From Haemaphysalis longicornis (Eukaryota; Arthropoda; Arachnida; Ixodida; Ixodidae), in assembly GCA_013339765.2 (NCBI GenBank), contig CM023454.1, forward strand, positions 149,029,309-149,093,308: a stretch of 64,000 bases of DNA. Direction: 5' to 3'. Below the pieces are notes generated by a model that searched no databases, had not been told where the DNA came from, and saw only the letters and a program-made list of their open reading frames with translations. How positions within the stretch are numbered: position 1 is the first letter of the stretch; the number at the start of each line of letters is the position of its first letter. The position numbers were made by a program, and so were the translations under genes. Of this stretch, positions 11,601 to 23,600 are shown one piece after another.

Positions 11601-14600
11601 GACTCGCCTGTCACCCTGACGTGGCCGTGCGCACACCGCACACCGAGCCGGCCGGCACGCGATGCGGCCAGCGCTGCACCATGGCGCTGCCTCCGCTCGT
11701 AGAACGACGCCAACAGGTGCAGCTACAGTTTGCTGCCGCTTGCCCCAATGGAACTAATCGCGCAAACCAAGTTATGCATGCGAGAAAGGGGATGATGCTG
11801 TGGTGAAAATTCCCACAATATATAATCATGCGCGGTAGTCGCGCAAGCGACGATCAGTATTCTGCCACGATGTTAAGCCTAAAGTTCCTTGCGGGTGCCA
11901 GCTGCGGACAGAGCTGGCTGATCCAAGCGCTTCGAAGTTGGTGCCACAGAAGCATTCTCTCCTATTGGCACAAAGGTCAAGTCCCGCCCACACGCCGTCT
12001 ACAGATTGGCGCATCGTGAGCTATCCTCGTTCGCAGAAGCCTAGCATGCCTCGAAAAGGGCGCCTTTGATAAGTGCGCCTTAAGGAAGGTTTGTGAAGCG
12101 CAAAGCAGCCTTTTCTCATTCTGGTCCTTTTCGAACGCTTACGAAAGGCCTCCTTAATGGCATAATTTAAGTATGCTTTCTGAATACAGGGGTAAGGAGC
12201 GTCTTTTCCCAACCAACGTCACGACAGCTTAGCTAAGGTGGCAAATTTTGTGCATTATCATGAGAAATTGATACAGCTGTAAAGGACGAAGCGCTTTCTA
12301 CACACAAAAAAGGATCACATCTGCGTGCAAACTGGGTGACATGTGATGCGCCCAGTGCCAGTACCATGGCGCTCCCTCCCAAGGAATGAGTGATAAAGGC
12401 ATGTGGGGCAAGTTTGTTGCCACTTGGCAAAATGTAACCAACCGCAAGAACTAAGTTCAACATGCGAAAAATGGGATCATAGTGAGGTAGAAATTTACGT
12501 AACGAATAGTCATTCTGGCTAGTCGAGAAAGTGCCGATCAAATATCTTCCATGATGTCAAGCAGGGGACCAGCCACTGACGCAGCTGTGATTCAAGGGCT
12601 TCAAAACTGGCAGCACAGCAGTATCCTTCCCCACTGGCCCACCCAGGTCCCACCCACACGCTATATGCAAGATTGGAGAGTTGTGTGTCAGCCGTGTTTG
12701 CAGGAGCCCAATTTGCTCAGGAAAGGGTGCTTCTGATAAGGATGCCTTTACTCTTTCGTGACTGCGGGAAAATTGATATTTTTAGGGGTCCAAGAAAACA
12801 TTTTCCTGCTGCAAAAGAAATTGGTTAGGCACTAATTACAGGAACAAAAAATGCACATTATTTAACGGCCTTTCCAATAACACAAGTTTTTAAAATGTTT
12901 TCATGCATCATAGTTGCAAAAAAATATCAAAATCAAAATTTTTGCCAGGTTGTCAAAGAAAATAATAAAAAGGAGTTGTGTATAACAAACCACCCGTAGC
13001 AGAAAAAAAATAATATATTTTTATAGGGAAACATTTAAAAAACATGCCCTAGAAAAAAATGTAGACTTGCACGGAATTGTTTGTCAGATATTAAAAAAAA
13101 TTTCAGCACGCGTGGCGATCGTGTCTGGCAGTGAAGCCCAACCTCCATTTTGAATGTGCAATTTCGGGTGGTTCCCCGGAAGAAATCTGGCAGTTTGACA
13201 TTATCAAAGGCACGCATTCGCCCCCACGTAACGTAAAAACATCTTGTCCAATGACTGACTTTTCATTTACGGCCAGCACAGTATTTGGGACAAGCATGCA
13301 ATGCAGAAAAACATGCACGAAGTTGAAAACGAAACTCTGTGGTTGGTGCTTGTTGCCGTTCACTGTCAGTTATCTCTGAAAACACTTTATCTCCCAAGGT
13401 ATCATTCAAATTGAACGATTCTGAATAGGCACAGTCTTGAAAGAGTTAAGGAAAGTTTTTGAAACTTGTAACGGCCTCTTCTCATTCTGGTTCCTTTTCA
13501 AACTTGTACAAAACACTGCCTCGTGGCATAAGTTTTATTTCTGAATACAAGGGGTCAGACACAGTATCAGAGTGAAGAAGCAGAGGGCACAGGGTGACTT
13601 TGGACACAGTCGCTTCACTGGACACATGCAGTTACAGCCTATAGAGAAAGGATGATAATGAAAAGGCATATTTGGCAATTGGACACAAATGTTTTTGCAT
13701 TTTCTACACCATGAGGAGTGATTAGGTGCCCTTGGAGACCTCTATTGGCCACACAGTTGAGCAGTGCAAGTTAATGCATAATTCGAGTCCAGTTTACAAT
13801 ATTTGCACACGCTTTGCTCCTTTTTCTTTGTATTCATATGTGCATACAGTACAAGTTCTTACAGCAGCCTACAAAAAAAAGTGTCAGTCACCTTGCCGTC
13901 GGCCACTTTAAACGAGCTTTGAAGAGGTGCAATTGAGCTCTTGCTTGCCAGGCCAGCGCCAGCGCCACCCCGTACCGCAGCTGTGGCTACAGCAGCTACT
14001 GCAAACACAGAAAGAATGAATCAATGCGTATCATCTCGTCTCACTTTCGCCAGATTTAAAGCATGCCCTTAGAGACAGAACAGTTAAGCTACTATGTCAC
14101 CAACATAGTAGCTACAGATCATTAAAAAATGCAGCACAGTATTATCAATGCTGGTTTCCCAGAAAAAATGTCTACAATGCAAGTCATCCATACTAATGAA
14201 TGTTTAAAAAATAAATAAGTGCAGCAAAAACACAACTACTGTTTCTTCAGTGAAAAAAAAACGAAGTCAAGAGGGTTTTCTCTGATAAACTTAGCTTCAC
14301 TTAGCATGTAAGAAGTGCAAATGACATCACTTACTTAAAGTGCCCGTTAACATGGTTCCTGTATCCAATGTGGGCGCTATGCTATGGAAAACAACTCCTA
14401 GTTCGACATCTGATCTCGCCTTTTCATCGCCTGCTTCTGACCGCACAGGGTGTTCATCCAATAAATGGGCCTGCTGAGCAAATTCGTTGACAAGCTCCAA
14501 AATGCGCTCGTCACTGATTCCCAAACATTGGAATCATCGCTCGATTATTTTTAAGAAAGCTGATGCTTTTTCTGGAAGGCCAGAAGGTTATCTTTTATTT

Positions 14601-17600
14601 TCCTTTTCCTTAGCAGAGGTATTGCCGACAATTCTTGCATGCCACCAGTCATTCATACTGGTTAAATTTTAAGTGAATTCGACACCATCTTCAGATCTTC
14701 AGTTTTCGAAGCTACCACCTGAAATAATCAGTTCACAGTACCTCATTTCTCACACAAATCCAGCAATGGCCTACAAGTTCACTATTGTGGTGTGCATTAA
14801 CAGCAAATAATTCATTGTTCCGAAGGCTCAATTTCGGCAGTAATGTTCGGGGGCAGAGAGTTCAACACACCTTAAAAACTCGTACCGAGTGATATTAAGC
14901 ATTGCCCAACTACAGATTCACCTTTCTCTTGGGCGAGCTAGTATCACATAATTGTTGCCCTTTTGGAGCTTTACTGGCACCACATTGCAGCCTTTTTGCA
15001 ATACAGATTTCGTTCCTGTTTAGCTGTTGAAGCCCAAAAAAAGAAATGAACGGAGGAGAGCCATAAACAATATAGAAATCTGAGAATGCACTGCAGCCTT
15101 TGTAGACATTTTTTTTACAAGTGTCCACAGTAATGCAATGGCAATGAATGCACTTAGCCATTCATACAAAAGACCATTCCTAGTTTGGACTGCATGTTTC
15201 AACTAATGTTATGAAGCCTGACACTGAAAGTTTTGTCCAGACTGTCAAGTGCCCACATTAATGAGACAAGGCCACAGGATAACATAAGTTTGTATAAAAG
15301 ACTATTGATGGCTTGAAAAAAGTTTCAAATTCAAAAATAAAAAAAAAGGCTGAACTGACTAAAACGTCTGAACTCATCCACCTGCAACACTTTAGAAAAA
15401 CTGATATGAACGATCATAGTTCACTGGTACTGAAGATTAAGAGAATGCCACAACAGAACATCTTCAATAAATTAGTGACCATAGAGAAAAACACCCCTGT
15501 AATGACAGTTGGCCTCATGCCACAGCTACTTCCCAACCCCAGCTTTCTGAAGTGAAAAATAGATCTTGGCCTTAAACTCAGCGTAGTAGCAATAAAAGCA
15601 CAACTAGCCTTGATTCATATAACTGTCACTAACTAGATGATGTTTGGCTACATGAACTATATACAGCTGATGACCCTAGCTTGAAGAACTTAAATGAGGT
15701 GCCCCAACTAAAAATGTACCTGAGTGAAACACCACGCTCACCTGCTAGTCCCCGGGCCTCGGGCCGCTCGGCAAGGATGGTGGGCGGAACTGCCGCAGCA
15801 CCCCGGCCTGCATAACATAATGAAGTGGCCCCCCACCAAGTACGTTAAAGGAGTACTGACACCAATTTTCGGCATTACTATTATTGCACAGTTCACTTCC
15901 TTTACTCAACAGAATACCCTGGCTGAAATATGAGCGGCCTGTGACGCGAACACACTATGGATCTCACATGTCGCGCCGACGGAGACGCGCGCGGAGCAGC
16001 ATTCAGCAAATGGACATCCGCGTGACATCACCCCGTGAAAGCCAAAAAAAGTGACGCGACAACACTCGTCAAAAAATCATGACGTCACTTCACGCACACG
16101 GCCCCGCGAGGGCCGAGTGGGCGCCGGCACATTCACAAACGGGTGCACATAGCCAGAGCTAGAGGCATAACTGCTGCCCAGAAAGGCACTGTTGGAAAAA
16201 AAGTTCCACACATGGGAAAGGAAGCGATAATATAGCCCAGAATCGCAGTAGAAGTCGCCATCAGGACTTTTATTGAAAGCAGTCATCGAACTTGTGCTGC
16301 AATGGTAGGCCTAGCACCTTCAGGCAGCTCAGCCGAAACAGCATCCCCACCGGCCTCCCCAGTGTTTTGACATCCGCACAAAGCGGTGAGGTCACGCCGG
16401 GATTCTGTCATATGCGCAGTTCGGGATGAAAGTGCAAGAATTTAAAACAAGCAGTTTTCAGGCCGTTCAATGTAATTAATTATTACGCGCTGAAGTATTT
16501 GAAGCGCTGTTTCGGGTTCGCCAGACCATTAAGCATCAATAAAAGCGAATAAAAGTGGAACATAAAATTTTCGTGTGAGTTCCCCTTTAAATTCTGTGCA
16601 TGAGCGAAACACCACGCTCACCTGCCAGTCCCCAGGCCTCGGGACACTCAGCAAGGCTGGTGGGTGGCACTGCTGCAGCACCATCACCTGCATAACATAA
16701 TGAGGTTGCCCCCCACCAAATACGTTAAGGAATTCTGAACATGAGTGAACCATTAGGCTCACCTGCTAGTACCTGTGCCTCGGGCCGCTCAGTAAGGCTG
16801 GTGGGTGGCACTGCTGCAGCACCATCACCTGCATAACATAATGAGGTGGCCCCCCACCAAATATGTTAAGGAATTCTGTACATGAGTGAACCATTAGGCT
16901 CACCTGCTAGTACCTGTGCCTCGGGCCACTCAGCAAGGCTGGTGGGTGGCACTGCCACAGCACCATCACCTGCATAACATAATGAGGTGGCCCCCCAACA
17001 AATTATATGTTAAGGAATTCTGTACATGAGTGAACCATTAGGCTCACCTGCCAGTCCCCAGGCCTCGGGACACTCAGCAAGTTTGGCGGATGGCACTGCT
17101 GCAGCACCAGCACCTGCATAACATAATGAGGTGGCCCCCACCAAATGTGTTAAAAAATTCTTTCGATAAGCGAAACACCACACTCACCTGTTGGCCCTTG
17201 TGGCCAAGGGCACTCGAAGTCGCTGCTCACTGGCACTGCGGCAGCACCACTGCCTGCAGAACACACCACAAGCAATTATAACAGTAAAATATGTGCTGCG
17301 AAAGTAACAGATACAAGACACCACTCACCCAAAAGTGATGGGCCCTCTTCATGCGCAACCGAAGTGCTCAAAGGCGCGCAGAATTCGATACCTGTAGAGC
17401 GAAAACAAAGAAGCACTTAATTCAGCCCCACAAAAGACTAATGGTTATGTTCAAAGAGGATTCACTAAAAGCAAGCAGCGCTATATTCATTCCTCTGCAA
17501 AGTTTAATGTTTTAGTATAAAGCCCCAGCCCCAAAGGGGGCTGAAACCAAACCGCTTGAGGACACATTTTAAAACCAGCCAATGTGAGTTTTACTCACAC

Positions 17601-20600
17601 AGTGGGCTAATTAAGCTACTATTTGGATGTACTCCTGGAAATGTGCACGGCCGTTTCATTGCTGTAGCTAAGGCATCCAGCTCTCATTGTTAAGCTTTTC
17701 AACTAGCAAAGCGGTTTCAGACTATATTTTATGACAACACGGGACAATGTTACAGGACCAAGAATAAACAGAACCAAATATGGCTGCAAGTCCTACACAT
17801 GGCATATGAAGCTTAAAAGCTCTGTTTGTGTGTCGTCTCTTCGCTTGCAGACTACACCTGATGGCAGCTTCCTAGTGAAACAAGCGACACCTTTGAAAAG
17901 CAATCATTTTGTCAGAGGTGAAAGCGCAGATTCATAAACACGAAAGCCTACAGTTCATACCGCAAGCTGCATGCAGCACTGTGGAGGATACATTGTTGTC
18001 AATAGAGTGCCCACTGAGGGTGCCTAACTCACCACGAAGAAAAGCGAGAATAGGTGCCGGTGCCTTGTGTTACAGAATCCCACGCAATATGATCTACCCA
18101 AAATATACCCGCTCGGTCACTTTCAACAATCTGCAGCTGCTAGTGGGTGTACACTGCACACGCAAAGCATGCCTTTCAGATGTGTTTCACCAGAAATAAT
18201 TCAGATGAGTTTTGAATTGACAAACATACCTCGATCATCATATGGAGCCTCGTCCAGCTCCTCAATCATCTCCCTTGGGAGACCTGAGGCTGTGAAAGTG
18301 ACACAAAAGCTTAATACTAGATCTCAGTAGCCACAATTACCAAAACATTACGTGTATCCAGTGATGGCAGAACAAACTCTGCCACAACCTCGCCGGCAGG
18401 TTGTCGGCATTGGCACGCCGGCACATGAGAGCTTGTACCAGCAGCCTCTGCAGTGACAACAAGAACAGAAATTACAGTATGCAATGAGCAATTGCATAAC
18501 CAGAACTAATAGAAAAATTGAAAACAGCACATAGTAAAATAGCTGTCCCTGGTAATTGTAAATGACGAAAGCCCCATTACTTTTACACTCCTCCAGTTGG
18601 CTTTTCATGGCCGCTGACATGCACCAGTAACCGTATTAGCAGGCTAACAGTCATAGGTGTGACCCCCCCAAATCATCTTGGGGGGGGGCGCCAAATTTGC
18701 CCCATACCTTTACTCAACCGAACCTGTTCCGTAAGGGTATGACCACGCGTGTTTTCACGGTAATGGCAGCCGAAGAACTCTCATGTTACCTTCCAAAAGC
18801 TGTTTACTTTCAGTCCCGGAAAGGTGGGGATCGACCAGACGCAGGCTGTTGTGAGAAACACGTTATCACATAATTTTAAATTTTCCATCTATTGCGGAGC
18901 TTGTCCTTTATCTACTTTTCCTCGTAAATAACGTGCGCAGCACTGATCAAAAGAGCCGCGCAAAAGCGAGTTTCAGAATAGACCATATTAAGTTTATAAA
19001 TTCATACGCATTTCTTCCATTTCTTCTCAATGGATCTTATAAATTCTTACACATGGGAAGAGGTCAGGAGTTGGCGGTGAGGTGGGGGGGGGGGGGGGGG
19101 GGGCGCTGCGGTAAGACTTCGCCCCCCCTAATCTATAACCCTGCGCACACCTATGCTAACACCCCGCACGGGGCACCTTGAGCAATCTTGGTGACGGTAC
19201 TGGCGATACCGCGGACCCCGAGCCCCCAAACATACGCTGGATCCAACCGTGGCAATGTGTTATAGGTGAAGGGTTAGAAACCACGAACGGTGGCCGTCGG
19301 AGCCCAGGTCAAGCTCCGGCGGATGGGCTCCCTGTCTGTTCACCAGGCAGGGAGCTCCGGGACCTCTTTGGCTACCAGGGTAAGGTCAAAGAAGAAAGTA
19401 CCCCAGTCTCCCTGCTTTTATACTATGCTCTATGGCATTTTCAAAACCCCCCCCCCCAAACGTGATCGGTCCCTGAAAAGGGGCCGCACCGAAGTATCTT
19501 TTCCCCAATTGCCATCTTTAACATTTCCTGAACCGGATAATTTCTCTCGATTTCTTGTGATGGAATCCCTCAATCCAACCCACCCTCTAGCATCTCAGTC
19601 AGTCTTCTTGATCGCCAAGTATCTTGAAGCCATAGTAGGAAAAATCATATAAATGCAAAAAACAAAGTCTGGTGAACTCCTCATCGAAATAAATGACAAG
19701 CAGCAGTCCACGAAGCTTCTAGCTCAGACTAGACTGGCTGATCTAGACATCAGGGTCACACCCCATCGGAGCCTCAACAGCTCCCAGGGTGTGATATCCG
19801 AGACAGATCTCTTGAACGAAACGGATGCGGATCTCCTTGCCGGCTTGAAGGATCAGGGCGTCACTGCCGTGAGACGCATCACTATCCGCAGAGACGACAA
19901 GGAGATTCCCACCAAGCACATTATCTTGACTTTCGACCGCGCAGTTCTGCCACAACACATCAATGCAGGTTTTATCCGTTGCTCCATCCGTCCCTACATC
20001 CCGAACCCGCGGCGCTGTTTTAAGTGCCAGCGGTTCGGGCACGGTACAAACTCCTGCCGTGGCCGAACGACGTGTGCAAAATGCGCGTCGCATGACCATC
20101 CGAGTGACAACTGTACATCCGACACCCTCTCTTGTGTGAACTGCGGGGGGGCGCATGCAGCCTACTCCCGCAAGTGTGAAAAATTTCAAATGGAAAAGAA
20201 GATAATTAACATCAAGGTCACGGAGAACATCACCTTCCCAGAGGCGCGAAAGAGGTTCGCCTCTTTCCCTCTGGGGAGGTACGCAGACGCGGCTCGCCGG
20301 GGGGCGGAGCGGCGTCTGGTTTCCACAGGGACCCAGTTCAGCGAGTCTGACCTGGTCCCCACCCCCGCCCCCCGCTGGGTTGCCTCATGCAGCCCAACCC
20401 GGCACCACGCCGCTTGCTGAGGCAGCAGCGGTTGTGGTGCAAACCACTTCTGTCGGGACCGGTGCCGCTCCCGCCTCTGTCTCCCCGTCCTCCAGTCCGT
20501 TGGAGGGTACCGAGGTGATGGACACCACGGGCCCTGCACCGGCTCCCACCGTCACCGCACCGCCCGTGCCACCTGTGGTGCCCCGGACGCCCTCGGTGGT

Positions 20601-23600
20601 GGCGGCTCAAACGAAGGGCTCCCGAGGGGGGGCCAAGTCCGGGGGGCCCGGTCCGTCGGGGCACCCCTCGGACATCCGACGACGAGATGGATGTCGGGCC
20701 GTTCCTGCCTGCAACGCAGCGCAAGGAGCGGCCACCGACTTCCAAGCCTACAGACAGGCCTAAAAAGCCTAATCCCAGAGTAACAGCCCCGAAAGACGAC
20801 ACATGAACACATACACACACTCCATTCATTCTTAAACGTAAATAATGGGAACAGAAAACATCATTCAATGGAACTGCAGAGGCCTCCTTAAAAATCTTGA
20901 TGATGTGTATGATATCCTGCATGCCAATCAGCCAAGTCTCATGTGTCTCCAAGAGACTCACCTCAATTCCAAACAGACAAATTTCTTAAATAGGTACATG
21001 GTATTCAGAAAGGACAGGGTTGGCTGCACACACTCTTCAGGAGGTGTGGCAATTGTCGCCCGAAAATCCTTAGCCTGCCACCCTGTCACTTTGAACACTG
21101 TCCTTGAGGCTGTAGCAATCCGTACGATAATATTTAATAGGTTGATAACGGTGTGCTCCATTTACATTCCTCCTGATTTTGCACTTCTGAGTTCTGATTT
21201 CGAGGCACTGGTTGACCAGCTGCCGGAACCATACATACTAACAGGCGACCTTAATGCGCACAACTCTCTTTGGGGCTCCTCCAGAACGGATGCCCGAGGT
21301 CGCCTGATAGAGAAGTTTCTTACATCCTCCGGAGCATGCCTTTTCAACAAAAAACAGCCTACATACCATAACTTAGGACACAATACATACTCGCATCTTG
21401 ACTTGGCTATTGGTTCTGCAGTTCTCTTTCCCACTTCTCGAGTGGGGTGTGGGCACTGACCCATATGGCAGTGACCACTTCCCCACCTCACTAACATACA
21501 TAGGTAAAGGCCCATGCAGTCCATCTTCCCATAAAAAGTTTAATGAATCAAAAGCAAACTGGAGCACATTCACACAAACATCTCAACTACACCACACATC
21601 CATAAAGCACCTACACGTTGAGGAAGCCGCCCAACTCGTCACGGCGCACATCCTCGACGCCGCCGAAAAGTCCATTCCCCAGGCCTCCAGTGGGTCCCGC
21701 AGCCCAAGGAGGCCCTGGTGGAACGAGGACTGCAGGCGGGCGCGAGAGGCCCAGAACAAGGCGTGGGGGGTCCTTCGCCCGGTACCCCACGTCAGATAAC
21801 CTCATTTCTTTTAAACGGGCAAAGGCTTTTGGGAAGCGAGTGCGTCGTGAGGCGAAAAAGGGAGAGTTGGCGCGCCTTCCTCACTTCCATAAACTCATAC
21901 AACCGACACTCACAAAGTCTGGACACGAATACGAAAACTAAAAGGACAACAGACACACAGCCTGCCCCTGGTTAGTACAACAGGGGACACACTGGAAGAC
22001 CAGGCTAACACACTCGCACAACACTTCCAACACGTGTCCAGCTCAGCACACTACACTAATACTTTCATGCAACACAAAACTAATGCAGAAAAGAAGCCCT
22101 TATCGAGACAAGAACAAGTCGAATTCTGCTTACAACTCTGAATTCACACTTCATGAGCTGAAGGTTGCTCTTTCCACCTGTAAGCCCTCAGCTCCAGGGG
22201 CAGACAGCATTACATACACCATGATACAACACCTACACACAGACACTCTTGAGACACTCCTACACCTCTACAACAGAATATGGCTTTCGGGGCAGCTTCC
22301 AAGGTCTTGGAAGGAGGCTATAGTTGTGGCCTTTCTGAAGGAGGGGAAGGACCCTTCCTCTCCCGCAAGTTATCGTCCCATCGCCCTGACAAGCTGCCTG
22401 TGTAAGCTCCTCGAGAAGATGATAAACCGTAGGCTAGTGTACTTTCTGGAGTACAACGGTCTTCTCGAGGGCTGCCAGGCAGGCTTCAGGGTGGGGCGAT
22501 CTACCAATGATCAACTTCTTGCACTGGAATCCTACATAAAAGATGCATTTGTCCATAACCAGTTCTGCCTTACTGTATTTTTCGATATTGAAAAAGCTTA
22601 TGATACAGCCTGGCGCTACGGCATCCTCAGGGACCTTAAGTCATTTGGTGTCTCTGGCAACATGATGAACACTCTTTGTAGTTATTTGGCCGAACGAACC
22701 TTTCGAGTGAGGGTTGGTGGTGCACTCTCCACTGTATATTTGCAGGAAAATGGTGTGCCGCAAGGTGGAGTTCTAAGCTGTACCTTGTTTATAGTTAAGA
22801 TGAACTCCCTCCGAAAGTCATTGCCGCCGACCATTTCCTGTTCCATCTATGTAGACGATGTGCAAATATCTTTTAAATCCTGTAACCTGTCAATATGCGA
22901 ACGTCAAGTACAACTCGGTGTTAAGAAACTAGCTGGCTGGGCGGACCTTAACGGGTTTAAACTGAACCCGGCCAAGAGTACTTGTGTTGTATTTTCCCGC
23001 AAGCGCGGGATTAACGCCGACCCTGAGATTACGCTTAACCGTGCACCTATTCCTGTTAAACGGGAGCACAAGTTTTTAGGTGTCATATTTGATAACAAGC
23101 TCACGTTCATACCTCACGTCAAAACACTTAAACATAAATGCCTCAAAACACTAAACATTCTCAAGGTCCTCTCCCACCAATCCTATGGTGCAGACAAAGA
23201 ACTGCTTCTCCGGGTCTTCACCTGCGTTAGTCGGGTCACGATTAGACTACGGCAGTGTCGTGTATGGGTCGGCATCGAAAACAACGCTAAAAAGTCTTGA
23301 TCCAGTACTGCACTTGGGTCTGCGCCTTGCGTCGGGTGCGTTCCGCACTAGCCCGGCCCAGAGTCTATATGTGAATGTAATAAGTGGTGCCTTGAGTACC
23401 AACGAACTTATGTGGACTTTCTCTACGCTTTTAAAATTTCATCTTTGAAGGACCATCCTTTTAAACGTGTTTTTAATGATACATCCACATCGCCACTGTT
23501 TGTAAATCGCCCCGTCTGTTCCTTTGCCGTTCTCACTTAGAGTGAGACAGGAAGCTTCAAATTTCGACATCTCCTTTTTAGACATTCACACATCTTCTTT

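Noticed and set aside
14534..14536. Selenocysteine recoding of the TGA in BEN exon 14
   Set aside because: BEN proteins are not selenoproteins and I see no reason for a SECIS element; nonsense change, base error or poison exon fit better.
14910..15161. Extra BEN exon with KAPKGQQLCDTSSPKRK before a GTGAAT donor
   Set aside because: The only open entry is phase 0, which does not fit the phase-1 exons on both sides.
15742..17253. CRISPR-like direct repeats
   Set aside because: Repeats are 141-bp exon-intron units with splice sites in a eukaryotic gene; no spacer and repeat organisation.
19743..20189. 148-codon minus-strand frame opposite LINE ORF1
   Set aside because: Antisense shadow of the CCHC region, no independent coding signal.
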